64,000 nucleotides of DNA from Paralvinella palmiformis. Taxonomy: Eukaryota; Annelida; Polychaeta; Terebellida; Alvinellidae. Shown one piece after another: positions 57,432 through 64,000 of this stretch. Made by a program: the position numbers and the translations under genes. The stretch spans positions 62,501 to 126,500 of the forward strand of contig JAODUP010000952.1 in NCBI GenBank assembly GCA_025642065.1. The letters run 5' to 3'. How positions within the stretch are numbered: the first letter of the stretch is position 1; every line of letters starts with the position of its first letter. The notes beneath the pieces were generated by a model. The model saw only the letters and a list, made by a program, of their open reading frames with translations. It had not been told where the DNA came from and ran no database searches.

Positions 57432-60011
57432 AATATATATAAAGAGGGAAGCTAAAACGTTGAGAGATTTTGATGTAAATTGACAATCGACTTCTAATCT
57501 GGTGTTACTTTTCAGAGAAACATCCTATTAATCTTTGGTGCGTAAACTGGATAAGTACCATTTTATTTGGGATGAGAATAATCCACGCTTTCTGTAATAG
57601 TCGAATACAAAGATATAAACACGTTTGACTTGTTCTTCCAGATACCTGTACATCACCATACTCCGTGACCCGTACACACGTTATATCAGCGAGTTTAAAC
57701 ATGTCGAGAGAGGTGCGACATGGAAGGCAGCCAGACTACAATGTGATGGTAGACAGGCATCATTAGAGGAAGTACCATTCTGCTTTCACGGTATTTATGT
57801 TATCTGTATTTTAGATATATATTTGTATAATTATATTCGTTGTGTATTATGGGAACTCTAATGGGCCCTTCACGCAAAACTCGTTCTCAGAAAGTCTTAG
57901 CTGGGGGCGGGTGAAAACGGGCAACTCTGGCCAAAATGCCTCGACTACGACACTACTTCGTTCTTGCACGGTTCGAGACTTGGCCATCTCGTTTTCATCC
58001 CGACCGTAGCTAGTTTTTATGACGTTCAGAACGTGAAAAGTAGCCGTTCATCTCGTTTCTAATACGTTCTTGACAAAATCAACACCGTCCTTACCCAGTT
58101 CAGACCGGTTCTTGACCAGTTCCACCCCATTCTCGTCACGTTCAACCCCGTTAAAAGAAGATGAAGAACAACAATTTGTAAATTCCCCCCTCCCAACAAA
58201 AAAGTTAAAAACATATACACATCTCAGCTGGAAGCATGAGCAAATGATGGTAGAGTAGCTCCAGTCACGTGAGGTCCTTTACAGTAAAAAGCTAGAGCAA
58301 TGTCAAGAAGCAGCAGGAGGCAGGATTGCTGGACTGGAGCGTGCAGCTGCTGCAGACCTGGTACACGAGCTTAACAACTCGCTTCGCCAAGCTCAGAAAG
58401 AATAAGTCTGATGATGGTGCGGATGAACCCTCTGAATGAGACCAATGGGTGCTGGCGAATTTTACTTAGCTGGCCCCCATCACATATGAAATCAATAAAG
58501 GCATTGTTGACAAGAGGACTCGTCATTTCTGGGCCATAATTCAAAGGCGTTTTCTACCACACGCCTGCTATGGATATCTGTAACTAGCAATCATTTCTTC
58601 TCTTGTCAGCTTACGTAGAGGGTGTGGCTTCATGAGGTATGTGCGTAGCCCAACCGCACCATCTCCCAAGAGTAAATATGGAAATTACTTTGGCAAAGGT
58701 GTAGGTGTAGAGAATCCAATGGATCGATCTTCTACGGATTCTTTCAATTCTGACTGATTATATATCGGTGTTTCAGACTGCATTGCAATACCACCAACAT
58801 CAATCCAGAGCAACTTGTTATATGCGTCTACCAGGGCCACTAGAATAGTGGATTGAAACCTTGTAATTGTGGTAATTGGATTTTTTTATGGCAACATTTT
58901 CCGATCCAGGGCGCCAGAGGCATGCTGAACATTCCAGCGGAGCTTGAACTCCTCACCAATTTCTGGCCATGTGTCACTGTCAACATGGCTGGTATGATTT
59001 CATTCTTCAAATCCAGTACCTAGTTTTCATAGACAACTTTCATTAACAAGCAATTCAGTGTTTTTGGACACTCTAAATTCATATTGGATGGCGGCATAGC
59101 AATCCCCTGTTGCAAGATGGCGCAGTGTGATGGCAAGCTTCATCCCTGGTTTAATAGCCTTTCTGTAGCTGGTATCTTCTTTTGTTGTGAAAGGTGTTCA
59201 TCAATGATTGCTGGGGTAATTCTGAGGAAGTTGTTGAAGGATCGATGATCATCTAGACGCAGCTAGTCTCCTATCAGGACTCAGTCAGTTCCTCACCCAA
59301 CATGTTCTTCTTCTCCTTTCACGGTCTCTGAGGGCTTCATACTCTTCCTCTGCTTCCATCACAAATTGCATAAAACCAACATTTATCATATGTAGGGCTG
59401 CTAAGTTGGCCATGGTGTAGACTCAAATTTTAGCAGATGTGTATAGGCCGAAATCTTCCTACCAAATGAGGAGGACGACCTTGATCGGAACTATTTATAT
59501 CCTAAACGTTGCTGATCTGACTGCATATGGGATGGACGTAGTAAGAACTAGGTAAGAACGACATAAACGTATTAGGAACGAGTAGATCTTACTACAAATG
59601 GAGAAACAACTGTTAGAACGATGTAGAAACGTATTTCAAACCCTAATTTTCCTACAAAGCTATTCAGACGGAATAAGGATCCGGCAAAGTCGCGTTAAGC
59701 CTGTCTAAGAACGGAAACAAACGAGTTAGAACCGTACGAATTCGGTGTTCAAATGTACTTCTAATTATGCCCCGACCACGCCGCGTTTTGCTCGTTCTCC
59801 ACACGTTCGAAGTACTGCAATTTAGTTCACAGTACGATATCACTCAGTCTTATTTTCGCCCATTCGGTTCCCACTCTGTTTTAGCCGTTCTATCAAATTT
59901 TCAATAACGTAGTGAGAACTACCTCGGTGTGGTGGGGCATAACCCACTTATTGGTTTATGAATAAAAACACCGAGAAAGTGTAAGATACTTTTAACACAC
60001 ATACACAGAGG

Positions 60012-60050
<39 letters not shown>

Positions 60051-62142
60051 TATAATCCCGACGTGTCACTCGCAATATCGGAGATCTGCCTGAAATTTGC
60101 TGTTCTCGAGCATGGGTCAAATAGATCAAATGGATAGGCGCTTTAAGTTAGATCCCACCACACCTAACTGCATATACTTAGAGATGCTAAATAAGGCGTG
60201 GATTAACGTTCACTTAGTGAAGAACGGAAACGTATGAGGATTAGCTGTTAGGTTGGAGTAAATCATAGTATTTACTCAGGTTTGAGACGATATTTCGTTC
60301 TAGTCCAGTATTAATCTATTGTGCAGTATTGCTACTTTGTTTTTGGGGGGCTAAATCACTTCACTGATTCCATATGTAGTTGGTGTACATTGTCTCACGT
60401 GTTCAACAAACTGTAATGTTGGCTAACACGCCGAGGTCCAATAAAAGCCCTATATCTTTTCACTCAAGTTCGAGAACTTCGACGCCAGACCAGTCGGATG
60501 TCTCTCCATACGTTCATATAGAATAAAGCTGAGGTCAGCATCAGTGGTGTCAAAATGTTTTTTTATAAATATATATATAGAGATTTTTTTGGACCACAGA
60601 AAATTACTATTGAATATAAACTCTGGTCTCAAAGTAGTTATGATATATATGTAGTAAGTCACCACTGAACCACACGCGCGTGTTATGTCCTGCGAGCTGT
60701 GGTGTCAAATGGTATGTTTTTAAGTGCTTCCGCACACACACGCACTCATAAATAAATGGGTGTCTGCATATCTTAAACGGTAGTGGGGTTTGTCACAAAC
60801 TTCAAGCATCTAGGTTCGAATCATGGACACACCAAGTCTGACTATATACTGCCTCATTAACATTTGAGGGTTGTGGCCAACCATTTTCATAAAAGTCGTT
60901 GTAAAATATTACCATACATGTTTCTTAAATAACAGATTAATAGTCTGCATCAAATAGTGGCTATGTTTGAATTGGGATTGAACAAAGGGTTATCGAAATA
61001 AATTACCACTGGGTTTGTTTAACCACCCGTTATCTCATTTTGTCACTAATAATATAAACGTCTAATATAATATTATTATTTATATCATATAGTTATATCT
61101 ACAAATAAAGTGTTACGATAATAGAATGTCTTGCAGTATATATTCTCTGTTTCTGTGATATTCATTAATTTTGTGAAGTTCACTTATAGAAAGCCACCTG
61201 TTATAATACAAAGGCATAAATTACTCCCGAAACATTAAAACGTTATACATGGTCTAACAGTAAGTGAACATATAGTAAATGCATCAAAAGATAAATATAT
61301 ATTTTAATTAACTTTATCAGACCTATTATTACCATATGTATCAATTATTACTACTAACGCCATTAATGCCACTAAAAAGGTTCTGTTATGAATAATATTA
61401 TTAAGGTTATCCTTGAAGTTATTTCAACAAATATCAATATTATTCTAATAAGAGAATGGTTTTATTTTCAGGTCCTAAATGGACTGATGTAACGTTAGAG
61501 GCATTTATGAGCTGTCCCCATAACCTCGCCAACAATCGTCAAGTGCGCATGCTCGCCAATCTGAGCCTTTCGGGTTGTTACAAAAATGACGTCACGTTGC
61601 CAGAATCACGTGACTGCGTCATGTTGAAATCGGCGAAGCGGAACCTTCGACAGATGGCGTTCTTTGGTCTGACTGAATACCAGCGTGAAACTCAGTACCT
61701 TTTTGAAAAAACATTCGGCTTGAAATTTCGTCGAAATTTCATCCAATATAACCGTACACACGCCAGTGAAATTGAGATTACACAGCAACAAAAATGGCGG
61801 ATATCGGAAGTAAACAAACTCGACCTTGACCTTTATCAATATGCTAAGACAATCTTCTTCCAAAGATTGGAGAAAGTCTTGAAAGAGGACCAAGAAGGAA
61901 AAGACGAAGACAGCAAAGAGGCAGTTGTTTGGGAGGATGTCGCCCACAAGAAAAATGAAGAATTTGTCAATCAAATGTCACGCGGTAATGATTACGAAGA
62001 AGGAGATGAGAATGATGCCGAAGATGATGAAGAATACAATCATCGAATAATTCAACAGAAGAGTTTATTTCTTATACAAAATCAAAATCCAGTTCGAAAC
62101 CACAACAATCTCAGATTTTCCAAGGAGAGAAGACTTAACTAA
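43481..62142 (+). CDS. HS6ST: Heparan sulfate 6-O-sulfotransferase, three coding exons
   Basis: Golgi type II membrane enzyme that moves sulfate from PAPS to the 6-hydroxyl of glucosamine in heparan sulfate. Joining 43481-44088, 57642-57790 and 61472-62142 gives 1428 nt (475 residues plus stop), in the size range of animal HS6STs. Residues 1-9 are a basic cytoplasmic tail and about 10-25 a membrane anchor. HIQKTGGTTFG (122-132) is the 5'-phosphosulfate loop. His178 in GLHADWTE is the likely catalytic base. LRDPYTRYISEF (210-221) is the 3'-phosphate segment. NLANNRQVRML (270-280) and MAFFGLTEYQR (314-324) are family signatures. Sequons lie at Asn97, Asn282 and Asn346. The C-terminal tail (about 390-475) is long and acidic. 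All splice sites are GT-AG and the phases agree. Introns are 13553 and 3681 bp and full of repeats. Confidence 0.95.
44089..45457 (+). other. HS6ST intron 1, first part
   Basis: Contains (TA)n(GT)n at 44126-44192, GAT repeats at 44232-44253 and 44395-44430, and a GC-richer patch of CGCACGCG words at 45090-45190. No exon is recognised. Confidence 0.5.
44126..44192. repeat. (TA)n(GT)n compound microsatellite
   Basis: TA tract followed by GT and GC-interrupted GT units, 40 bp after the exon 1 donor. Confidence 0.95.
45458..46680 (+). mobile_element. LTR-like repeat, copy 1, split by a SINE
   Basis: About 870 bp of repeat sequence when the SINE-B insert (45828-46176) is removed. It matches 60051-60745 from its first bases (TATAATCCCGACGTGTCA) and 30738-31392 in reverse. 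ACTATAAAAGGC followed by TTTTCACTCAGG looks like a TATA box plus start region and is conserved in position among the copies, as in the promoter part of an LTR. The 3' end runs into a CA repeat. No coding region and no clear terminal TG...CA were found, so solo LTR is an inference. Confidence 0.7.
45828..46176 (+). mobile_element. SINE-B copy nested in the LTR-like repeat
   Basis: Full-length copy: head AGTGAGCTCCGGTGGCCTAG, box B GGTTCCAACCC (altered), body ACTACATCGTGGGTGGCTAA and tail GGGGATTCTCCCCGAAAAAC. TTAGAGA at 45821-45827 and 46177-46183 is the target duplication. The uninterrupted sister copy at 60051 shows the empty site (TTCGAGAACTTC), which confirms the insertion. Confidence 0.9.
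46691..46915. repeat. Left terminal inverted repeat
   Basis: Pairs with 49700-49971. The match is mostly colinear with small indels; the right arm has about 45 extra bases (GGCCGCCATCTTG region). The innermost shared block is TTTACAATGTCCTATGA. Confidence 0.78.
47010..49480 (-). pseudogene. Decayed gene for an uncharacterised, transposon-borne protein
   Basis: On the minus strand, with many frameshifts, the pieces run in one order. First comes an N-terminal part (HIMTGKYVRR near 49300, SLLAGDTISESILCEQKVKV, SKLWLSYLKMV, ADRTG), then GGFHVIRRTGQFWAGLGADL then GGLTRGSGMTEEQQ, then NPFLGGDPSLRNI and LLIRTRDL-like sequence. A nuclease-like region follows: YVLDGGSLVQ, YGTATVVFDGY, KDNTHDRRQQR, EGGSDCEIVHPA and LIGGDNDLFVLLLY. 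It ends with FLVSGKINCF, SATKFHSLRCYYQIMTWLG, DWGWK and VVHCDCQTAYTS (Cys-rich end). From memory this order is common in unnamed invertebrate proteins. The DGY/GDxD/GDDTDLLxLL pattern suggests a PIN/FEN-like acidic nuclease site, which is inference. Confidence 0.75.
49700..49971. repeat. Right terminal inverted repeat
   Basis: Reverse of the left arm at 46691. It ends TTGACCTGAC next to TA. Confidence 0.78.
49972..52009. other. HS6ST intron 1, unassigned part
   Basis: Contains (TA)n(GT)n at 51120-51148, ACAGGC repeats at 51170-51185 and (GT)n at 51240-51271. No exon or repeat family is recognised. Confidence 0.45.
52010..52145 (+). mobile_element. Possible tRNA-like SINE fragment
   Basis: A box-A-like GGGTAGAGTGCGAGACTAT and a box-B-like GCAGGTTCGGGTCTCGG lie about 60 bp apart. 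AACCAGACAACTGGCAAGGT follows. It is seen once only; a decayed tRNA copy is the alternative. Confidence 0.4.
52155..52160 (-). terminator. Polyadenylation signal, antisense gene
   Basis: AATAAA on the minus strand, 23 nt after the stop codon of the candidate terminal exon at 52184. The spacing is short but acceptable. Confidence 0.4.
52184..52272 (-). CDS. Candidate last exon of an antisense gene in HS6ST intron 1
   Basis: Minus-strand open segment of 89 nt starting after AATAATAG (phase 1) and ending in TAA: EMAVFNVAGKLKMRETPMVC then NLQLPHGD. Codon use is coding-like and differs from the TTA repeat that forms the intron end. Its phase fits the exon at 53513, giving a junction ...NLYQDT-D-EMAVF.... 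The family is not recognised. Confidence 0.45.
52273..52372. repeat. (TTA)n microsatellite
   Basis: About 30 TTA units with a few breaks at the right. It would supply the 3' end of the intron on the minus strand. Confidence 0.95.
52373..53512. other. Unassigned, intron of the antisense candidate
   Basis: AT-rich; nothing recognised. Confidence 0.4.
53513..53702 (-). CDS. Candidate coding exon of an antisense gene in HS6ST intron 1
   Basis: Minus-strand open segment ending at the donor GGACACAG then GTAACG (phase 1). The start is uncertain: acceptor GTGAAAG gives 53702 and ACAAAG gives 53690, both phase 0. It encodes about 60 residues of ordinary, soluble-protein composition, including TDLVKTWIRSTLMSQEG, VPGIRVSKRLTLEQYGRSWE and VKEMKHPNLYQD. 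The length, clean codon use and matching phase to 52184-52272 support a real gene nested antisense in the HS6ST intron. I cannot name it and found no exon further upstream. Confidence 0.5.
53703..55003. other. HS6ST intron 1, unassigned part
   Basis: Contains TAG/TAA trinucleotide repeats at 54168-54245 and GAGTAAGTGAGT-type tetranucleotides at 53810-53845. Nothing else is recognised. Confidence 0.45.
55019..55204 (+). mobile_element. SINE-A copy with perfect 15-bp target duplication
   Basis: Full-length plus-strand copy: head GGGCGCCTCCGTGGTCTAGC, box B TGTTCGAATCTC and tail GTGGCCGTAAAACATCAATC. ACTATATATTTATCT is present at 55004-55018 and 55205-55219. The intact boxes and the undecayed duplication make it the youngest-looking SINE in the window. 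Confidence 0.95.
55220..57017. other. HS6ST intron 1, unassigned part
   Basis: AT-rich. GAT/GAC repeats at 56838-56920 create the acidic frame at 56788-56985, which is not a gene. A cluster of GACATCT words lies at 55427-55470. Confidence 0.45.
57018..57199 (+). mobile_element. SINE-A copy
   Basis: Full-length plus-strand copy with head GGGCGCCTCCGTGGTCTAGT, box B AGTTCGGATCTC and tail TTGGCCGTAAAACATCAATG. It lies 440 bp before HS6ST exon 2. No clear target duplication was found. Confidence 0.9.
57361..57428. repeat. (TA)n microsatellite
   Basis: About 33 TA units, 210 bp upstream of HS6ST exon 2. Confidence 0.95.
57642..57790 (+). CDS. HS6ST: HS6ST coding exon 2
   Basis: Completes codon 203 (Arg) and codes for residues 204-252 plus one base of Gly253. 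The acceptor is CTTGTTCTTCCAG and the donor is TTTCACG then GTATTT. It contains YITILRDPYTRYISEFKHVE and RGATWKAA, the 3'-phosphate-binding and substrate-binding stretch, and CDGR then VPFC, both matched in vertebrate HS6STs. The phase is 2 in and 1 out. Without this exon the other two would not join in frame. Confidence 0.95.
57862..59939. mobile_element. PIF/Harbinger element
   Basis: 2078-bp element flanked by TAA on both sides (57859-57861 and 59940-59942), the target type of PIF/Harbinger. The terminal inverted repeats are imperfect: TGGGCCCTTCACGC....GTTCTCA at the left, and TGCCCCACCACACC....GTTCTCA on the opposite strand at the right. GTTCT/AGAAC words are repeated a dozen times in the 250 bp inside each end. 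The transposase is on the minus strand (next entry). A short plus-strand frame near 58260-58404 (GRIAGLERAAAADLVHELN) may be the remains of the second, DNA-binding protein. It begins 71 bp after the exon 2 donor. Confidence 0.85.
58485..59413 (-). pseudogene. Harbinger (HARBI1-like) transposase relic
   Basis: Minus-strand frame starting at the ATG at 59413 (MANLAALHMINVGFMQFVME). Later pieces, with frame changes: RSFNNFLRITPAIIDEHL, KLAITLRHLATG, EFRVSKNT, WPEIGEEFKLRWNVQHASGA, LDRKM (first Asp region, normally IDGKH), LVALVDAY, WIDVGGIA (second Asp), YLLLGDGAVGLRTYLMKPHP and RRVVENAFE (catalytic Glu). So all three catalytic positions can be located. Several frameshifts and stops, including one after LDRKM, make it inactive. 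The order matches animal HARBI1-type transposases. Confidence 0.85.
60000..60050. repeat. (CA)n(GA)n microsatellite
   Basis: CA units followed by GA units, ending exactly where the LTR-like repeat begins. Confidence 0.93.
60051..60745 (+). mobile_element. LTR-like repeat, copy 2, uninterrupted
   Basis: Matches copy 1 (45458) over its full length at roughly 80-85 percent by eye. It contains ACGTGTCACTCGCAATATCG, a degenerate TATA position (CCAATAAAAGCCC), TTTTCACTCAAGTTCGAGAA, CGCCAGACCAGTCGG and ATGGTATGTTTTTAAGTGCT, and ends in CACACACACGCAC. It keeps the pre-integration site of the SINE-B found in copy 1. Frames within it are not genes. Confidence 0.72.
60778..60905 (+). mobile_element. 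Decayed tRNA-derived SINE
   Basis: Box-B-like TAGGTTCGAATCATGG and a body TATATACTGCCTCATTAACA then ACCATTTTCATAAAAGTCGT resembling a worn SINE-A (CTCATTACC....GGCCGTAAAA). The head is poor. Confidence 0.45.
60906..61471 (+). other. HS6ST intron 2, last part
   Basis: AT-rich, ending in the exon 3 acceptor ATGGTTTTATTTTCAG. Nothing else is recognised. Confidence 0.5.
61472..62142 (+). CDS. HS6ST: HS6ST coding exon 3 (terminal)
   Basis: Completes Gly253 and codes for residues 254-475 and the TAA stop. The conserved part (254-390) holds FMSCPHNLANNRQVRML, LSGCY, AKRNLRQMAFFGLTEYQRET, QYLFEKTF, QYNRT and LDLDLYQYAKTIFFQRLEKV. From about 390 the tail is species-specific: a charged stretch, then an acidic cluster (DYEEGDENDAEDDEEY, 426-441), then a Gln/Asn-rich and finally basic end (FSKERRLN). 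Vertebrate family members also vary here. Confidence 0.95.
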
Positions 62143-62225
62143 AAAAAAAGATGATACGACATATCAAAAGTCACTTATATATCACTTTTAATATTTTCTA
62201 AAATATGATGTCACCGACTCCATAA

Positions 62226-62231
62226 AATAAA
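62226..62231 (+). terminator. Polyadenylation signal of HS6ST
   Basis: AATAAA 84 nt after the stop, followed about 20 nt later by a GT-rich stretch (GAGTTTGTTTT). This implies a short 3' UTR if used. Alternative distal sites cannot be excluded. Confidence 0.6.
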
Positions 62232-62631
62232 CAAGAATCAAGAAGTCTAGAGTTTGTTTTAATTATTACTTTTAATATCAAGTTGATATTTGGTTGAAGT
62301 TTAATAACGTCTAATATTTAAATATACTTTCATTCGCGACTAATGTCCAATGAAACTGACGATTTAAAACGATTAAAATATAGTTAGTCGATTATAATTA
62401 TCGTCCCATCCTTTATCAATTAGTAGTCGTATATTTATCAGTTTTTACTACATCAATAATTTAATTTTAAATATTCATAGACTTTGAGTAGAGTCTAGTT
62501 GCTCATTATGTTGGGAAAATAGAAAAAAAGTAAATTAATATGATATATAACTTGCTATCTATATTACAAAGTTAATAACCTTAAAGATGAACTAACTTCT
62601 TGTCATATGAGTGGATGATCCGAAATGCATT

Positions 62632-62633
<2 letters not shown>
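62232..62633. other. Downstream of HS6ST, unassigned
   Basis: AT-rich; nothing recognised. Confidence 0.4.

Positions 62634-62681
<48 letters not shown>
62634..62681. repeat. (TA)n microsatellite
   Basis: About 23 TA units. Confidence 0.95.
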
Positions 62682-62683
<2 letters not shown>

Positions 62684-62727
62684 ATGCCAAGTTATGGGTG
62701 GAGATATTAAACAATACCAGAGTATGG

Positions 62728-62906
62728 TGATTGATATTTTACGTCCACTTTTGTACACACGGTATGCTAAATGGGCCCAGCGACCGCCAAAGTTAATAAA
62801 GCAAAGTCAAAGATGAAACAACCTTCAGATATGCACTCGCCGAAATTCGAACAGGGGTGGTAGTGATCTGTGGTCCAACACGATTCGACTAGACCACGGG
62901 GGGGGG
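62728..62906 (-). mobile_element. SINE-A copy
   Basis: Minus-strand copy: tail GGTGATTGATATTTTACGTC, body CAGCGACCGCCAAAGTTAAT, box B CTGTTCGAATTTC and a head end of ATTCGACTAGACCACGG followed by a G-run. Moderately diverged. Confidence 0.88.
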
Positions 62907-62939
62907 GTCAAAAGAATAGCAGAGACCAGGTTACTGAAT

Positions 62940-63700
62940 GGAAACGAAATGAGGATTATTTATCTATGATGAAAATCATTACAAAGATGATACATACATT
63001 TGATTGTAGTTGCATAAGCAAATAGTAAATTCCTTTTAACTTCATTCTTAAAGTGAGACCTAGAAGTAAAGCTTGATACGATTGATACACACCAGTTCCA
63101 TGTAAATGGGAATTACTAAATAGGAAATTTACAAGAAAGGGCAGAATGACAACATTCAAATGTGATTACATTTGATTGTCTGGTTGAATAGGCTTCCTGG
63201 ATATCACAATTAAGTCTGAATGAATCTCCAAATGACTGAGGTAACCTGGTCATTACATAATCATTCACGAATAAGGCAGTTTGGTGCTCATATAAATCAC
63301 TGAGCTTAAGAATGTCAGATTTTGTAAATAGAGGGTCTGTGTGGCTATTTTGTGTAGCTTTATGTATTATTCTCATTGCTGTTTTTTTTTTGTAGATTGA
63401 ATGCTGTATACAAATATGACTGGCTTGCATTTCCCCAGACAATAATACCATAAGATAGGAATGAATTAATTAGAGCAAAATACAAGGTTATTAGCTTTAA
63501 AGTGGGGATAACATTATTAACTTGTTTTATAATTAAGAGTGCTCGGGAAACTTTAATATTTATATGAGATAAATGATGCTCCCAAGTTAAAGGCTCATCG
63601 ATATATATACCTAGACATTTTGTAATTTGATTGTATTTTATATTTTAAGGAATATTTCTTAACCTTCAATTTGTTACTCTCACTTTGTTAATTTAAGGTA
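62940..63700 (-). pseudogene. LINE, C-terminal reverse transcriptase relic (family 4)
   Basis: On the minus strand from about 63700: CLGIYIDEPLTWEHHLSHIN, LITLYFALINSFLSYGIIVW then GNAS, then MRIIHKATQNSHTDPLFTK then SDILKLSDLYE, LPQSFGDSF and AYSTRQSN, ending near GTGVYQSYQALLLG. This is the post-RT region of jockey/CR1-like LINEs (usually KYLGI.ID...W..HI and QKKAIRII......HT.PLF). One or two frameshifts separate the pieces. It differs from the three other LINE families of the window. Confidence 0.85.
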
Positions 63701-64000
63701 ATGATCACGTTTTTTTATTTGCAAATAATTTCGTGGTGTAGTTTCACCTGTAAAGTGAGGTTTCTACAATAAAGTAATATTCCTTTCAATATATTTAGTT
63801 ATTAACGTTCCAATTTGTCTTATTTTCATCGATATTTGCCATAATCAGAATTAATTTGTATAGTGTATGGTGTAAGAAATAATTATCTAACATCATAAAT
63901 AATTTATTTATATAATTCGATCAATATATTTACTGAACATATAACTTGTCTATGAGACCTTCAGTATCCAAAATGACTCAGTTAAAATGGATCACGGATT
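63701..64000. other. Unassigned right edge
   Basis: AT-rich; nothing recognised. It may contain the upstream part of the LINE relic. Confidence 0.35.

Noticed and set aside
61606..61974. 122-codon minus-strand frame
   Set aside because: Shadow of HS6ST exon 3, whose plus-strand reading has clear family motifs.

Overview
This is a metazoan genomic window, AT-rich, intron-bearing and packed with repeats. The one gene I recognise with certainty is heparan sulfate 6-O-sulfotransferase (HS6ST), so the organism is an animal. The abundant tRNA-derived SINEs, CR1/L2-type LINE relics, Harbinger, hAT, Tigger and Kolobok-like DNA elements and long simple repeats would suit a mollusc or another lophotrochozoan. 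I favour a gastropod, but that is inference from overall character and not from a marker gene. Several of the listed reading frames begin at non-ATG codons or run through simple repeats; I do not treat those as genes.

The left half (1-42 kb) is mostly transposon graveyard. It also carries a scatter of short, clean coding segments on the minus strand next to good GTAAG donors (29.6, 24.7, 18.4, 10.7 and 4.4 kb). Several have compatible splice phases, so they may be exons of one large minus-strand gene that I cannot name. A possible plus-strand terminal exon lies at 19.87 kb. Around them are two LINE reverse-transcriptase relics on the minus strand (16.7-17.7 and 21.6-22.8 kb) and three partial copies of another LINE family on the plus strand (22.9, 25.7-28.3 and 32.9-33.5 kb). 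There is a Tigger relic (23.9-24.65 kb), a THAP/DDE transposase relic (34.5-35.8 kb) and a DUF4371-type hAT relic (40.3-41.2 kb). Several short DNA elements have recognisable terminal inverted repeats and target-site duplications.

The right half (43.5-62.2 kb) is spanned by HS6ST on the plus strand. It has three coding exons (43481-44088, 57642-57790, 61472-62142) that join in phase to give 475 residues, with introns of about 13.6 and 3.7 kb. Intron 1 holds a 3.28-kb DNA transposon (46691-49971). That element has long inverted repeats and a decayed minus-strand gene for an uncharacterised protein type that recurs in invertebrate genomes; it is the most interesting object in the window. Intron 1 also holds an LTR-like repeat split by a SINE, and two apparent exons of an unidentified antisense gene (52184-53702). 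Intron 2 holds a nearly complete PIF/Harbinger element (57862-59939) only 71 bases after the exon 2 donor, and a second LTR-like copy. A LINE relic on the minus strand closes the window.

I see at least three SINE families. SINE-A has 16 copies, two of them with perfect 12- and 15-bp target duplications. SINE-B has a tail-plus-full-length pair and a copy nested in the LTR-like repeat. SINE-C has a tail resembling that of the LINE family. No rRNA gene, CRISPR array or bacterial-type operon is present.
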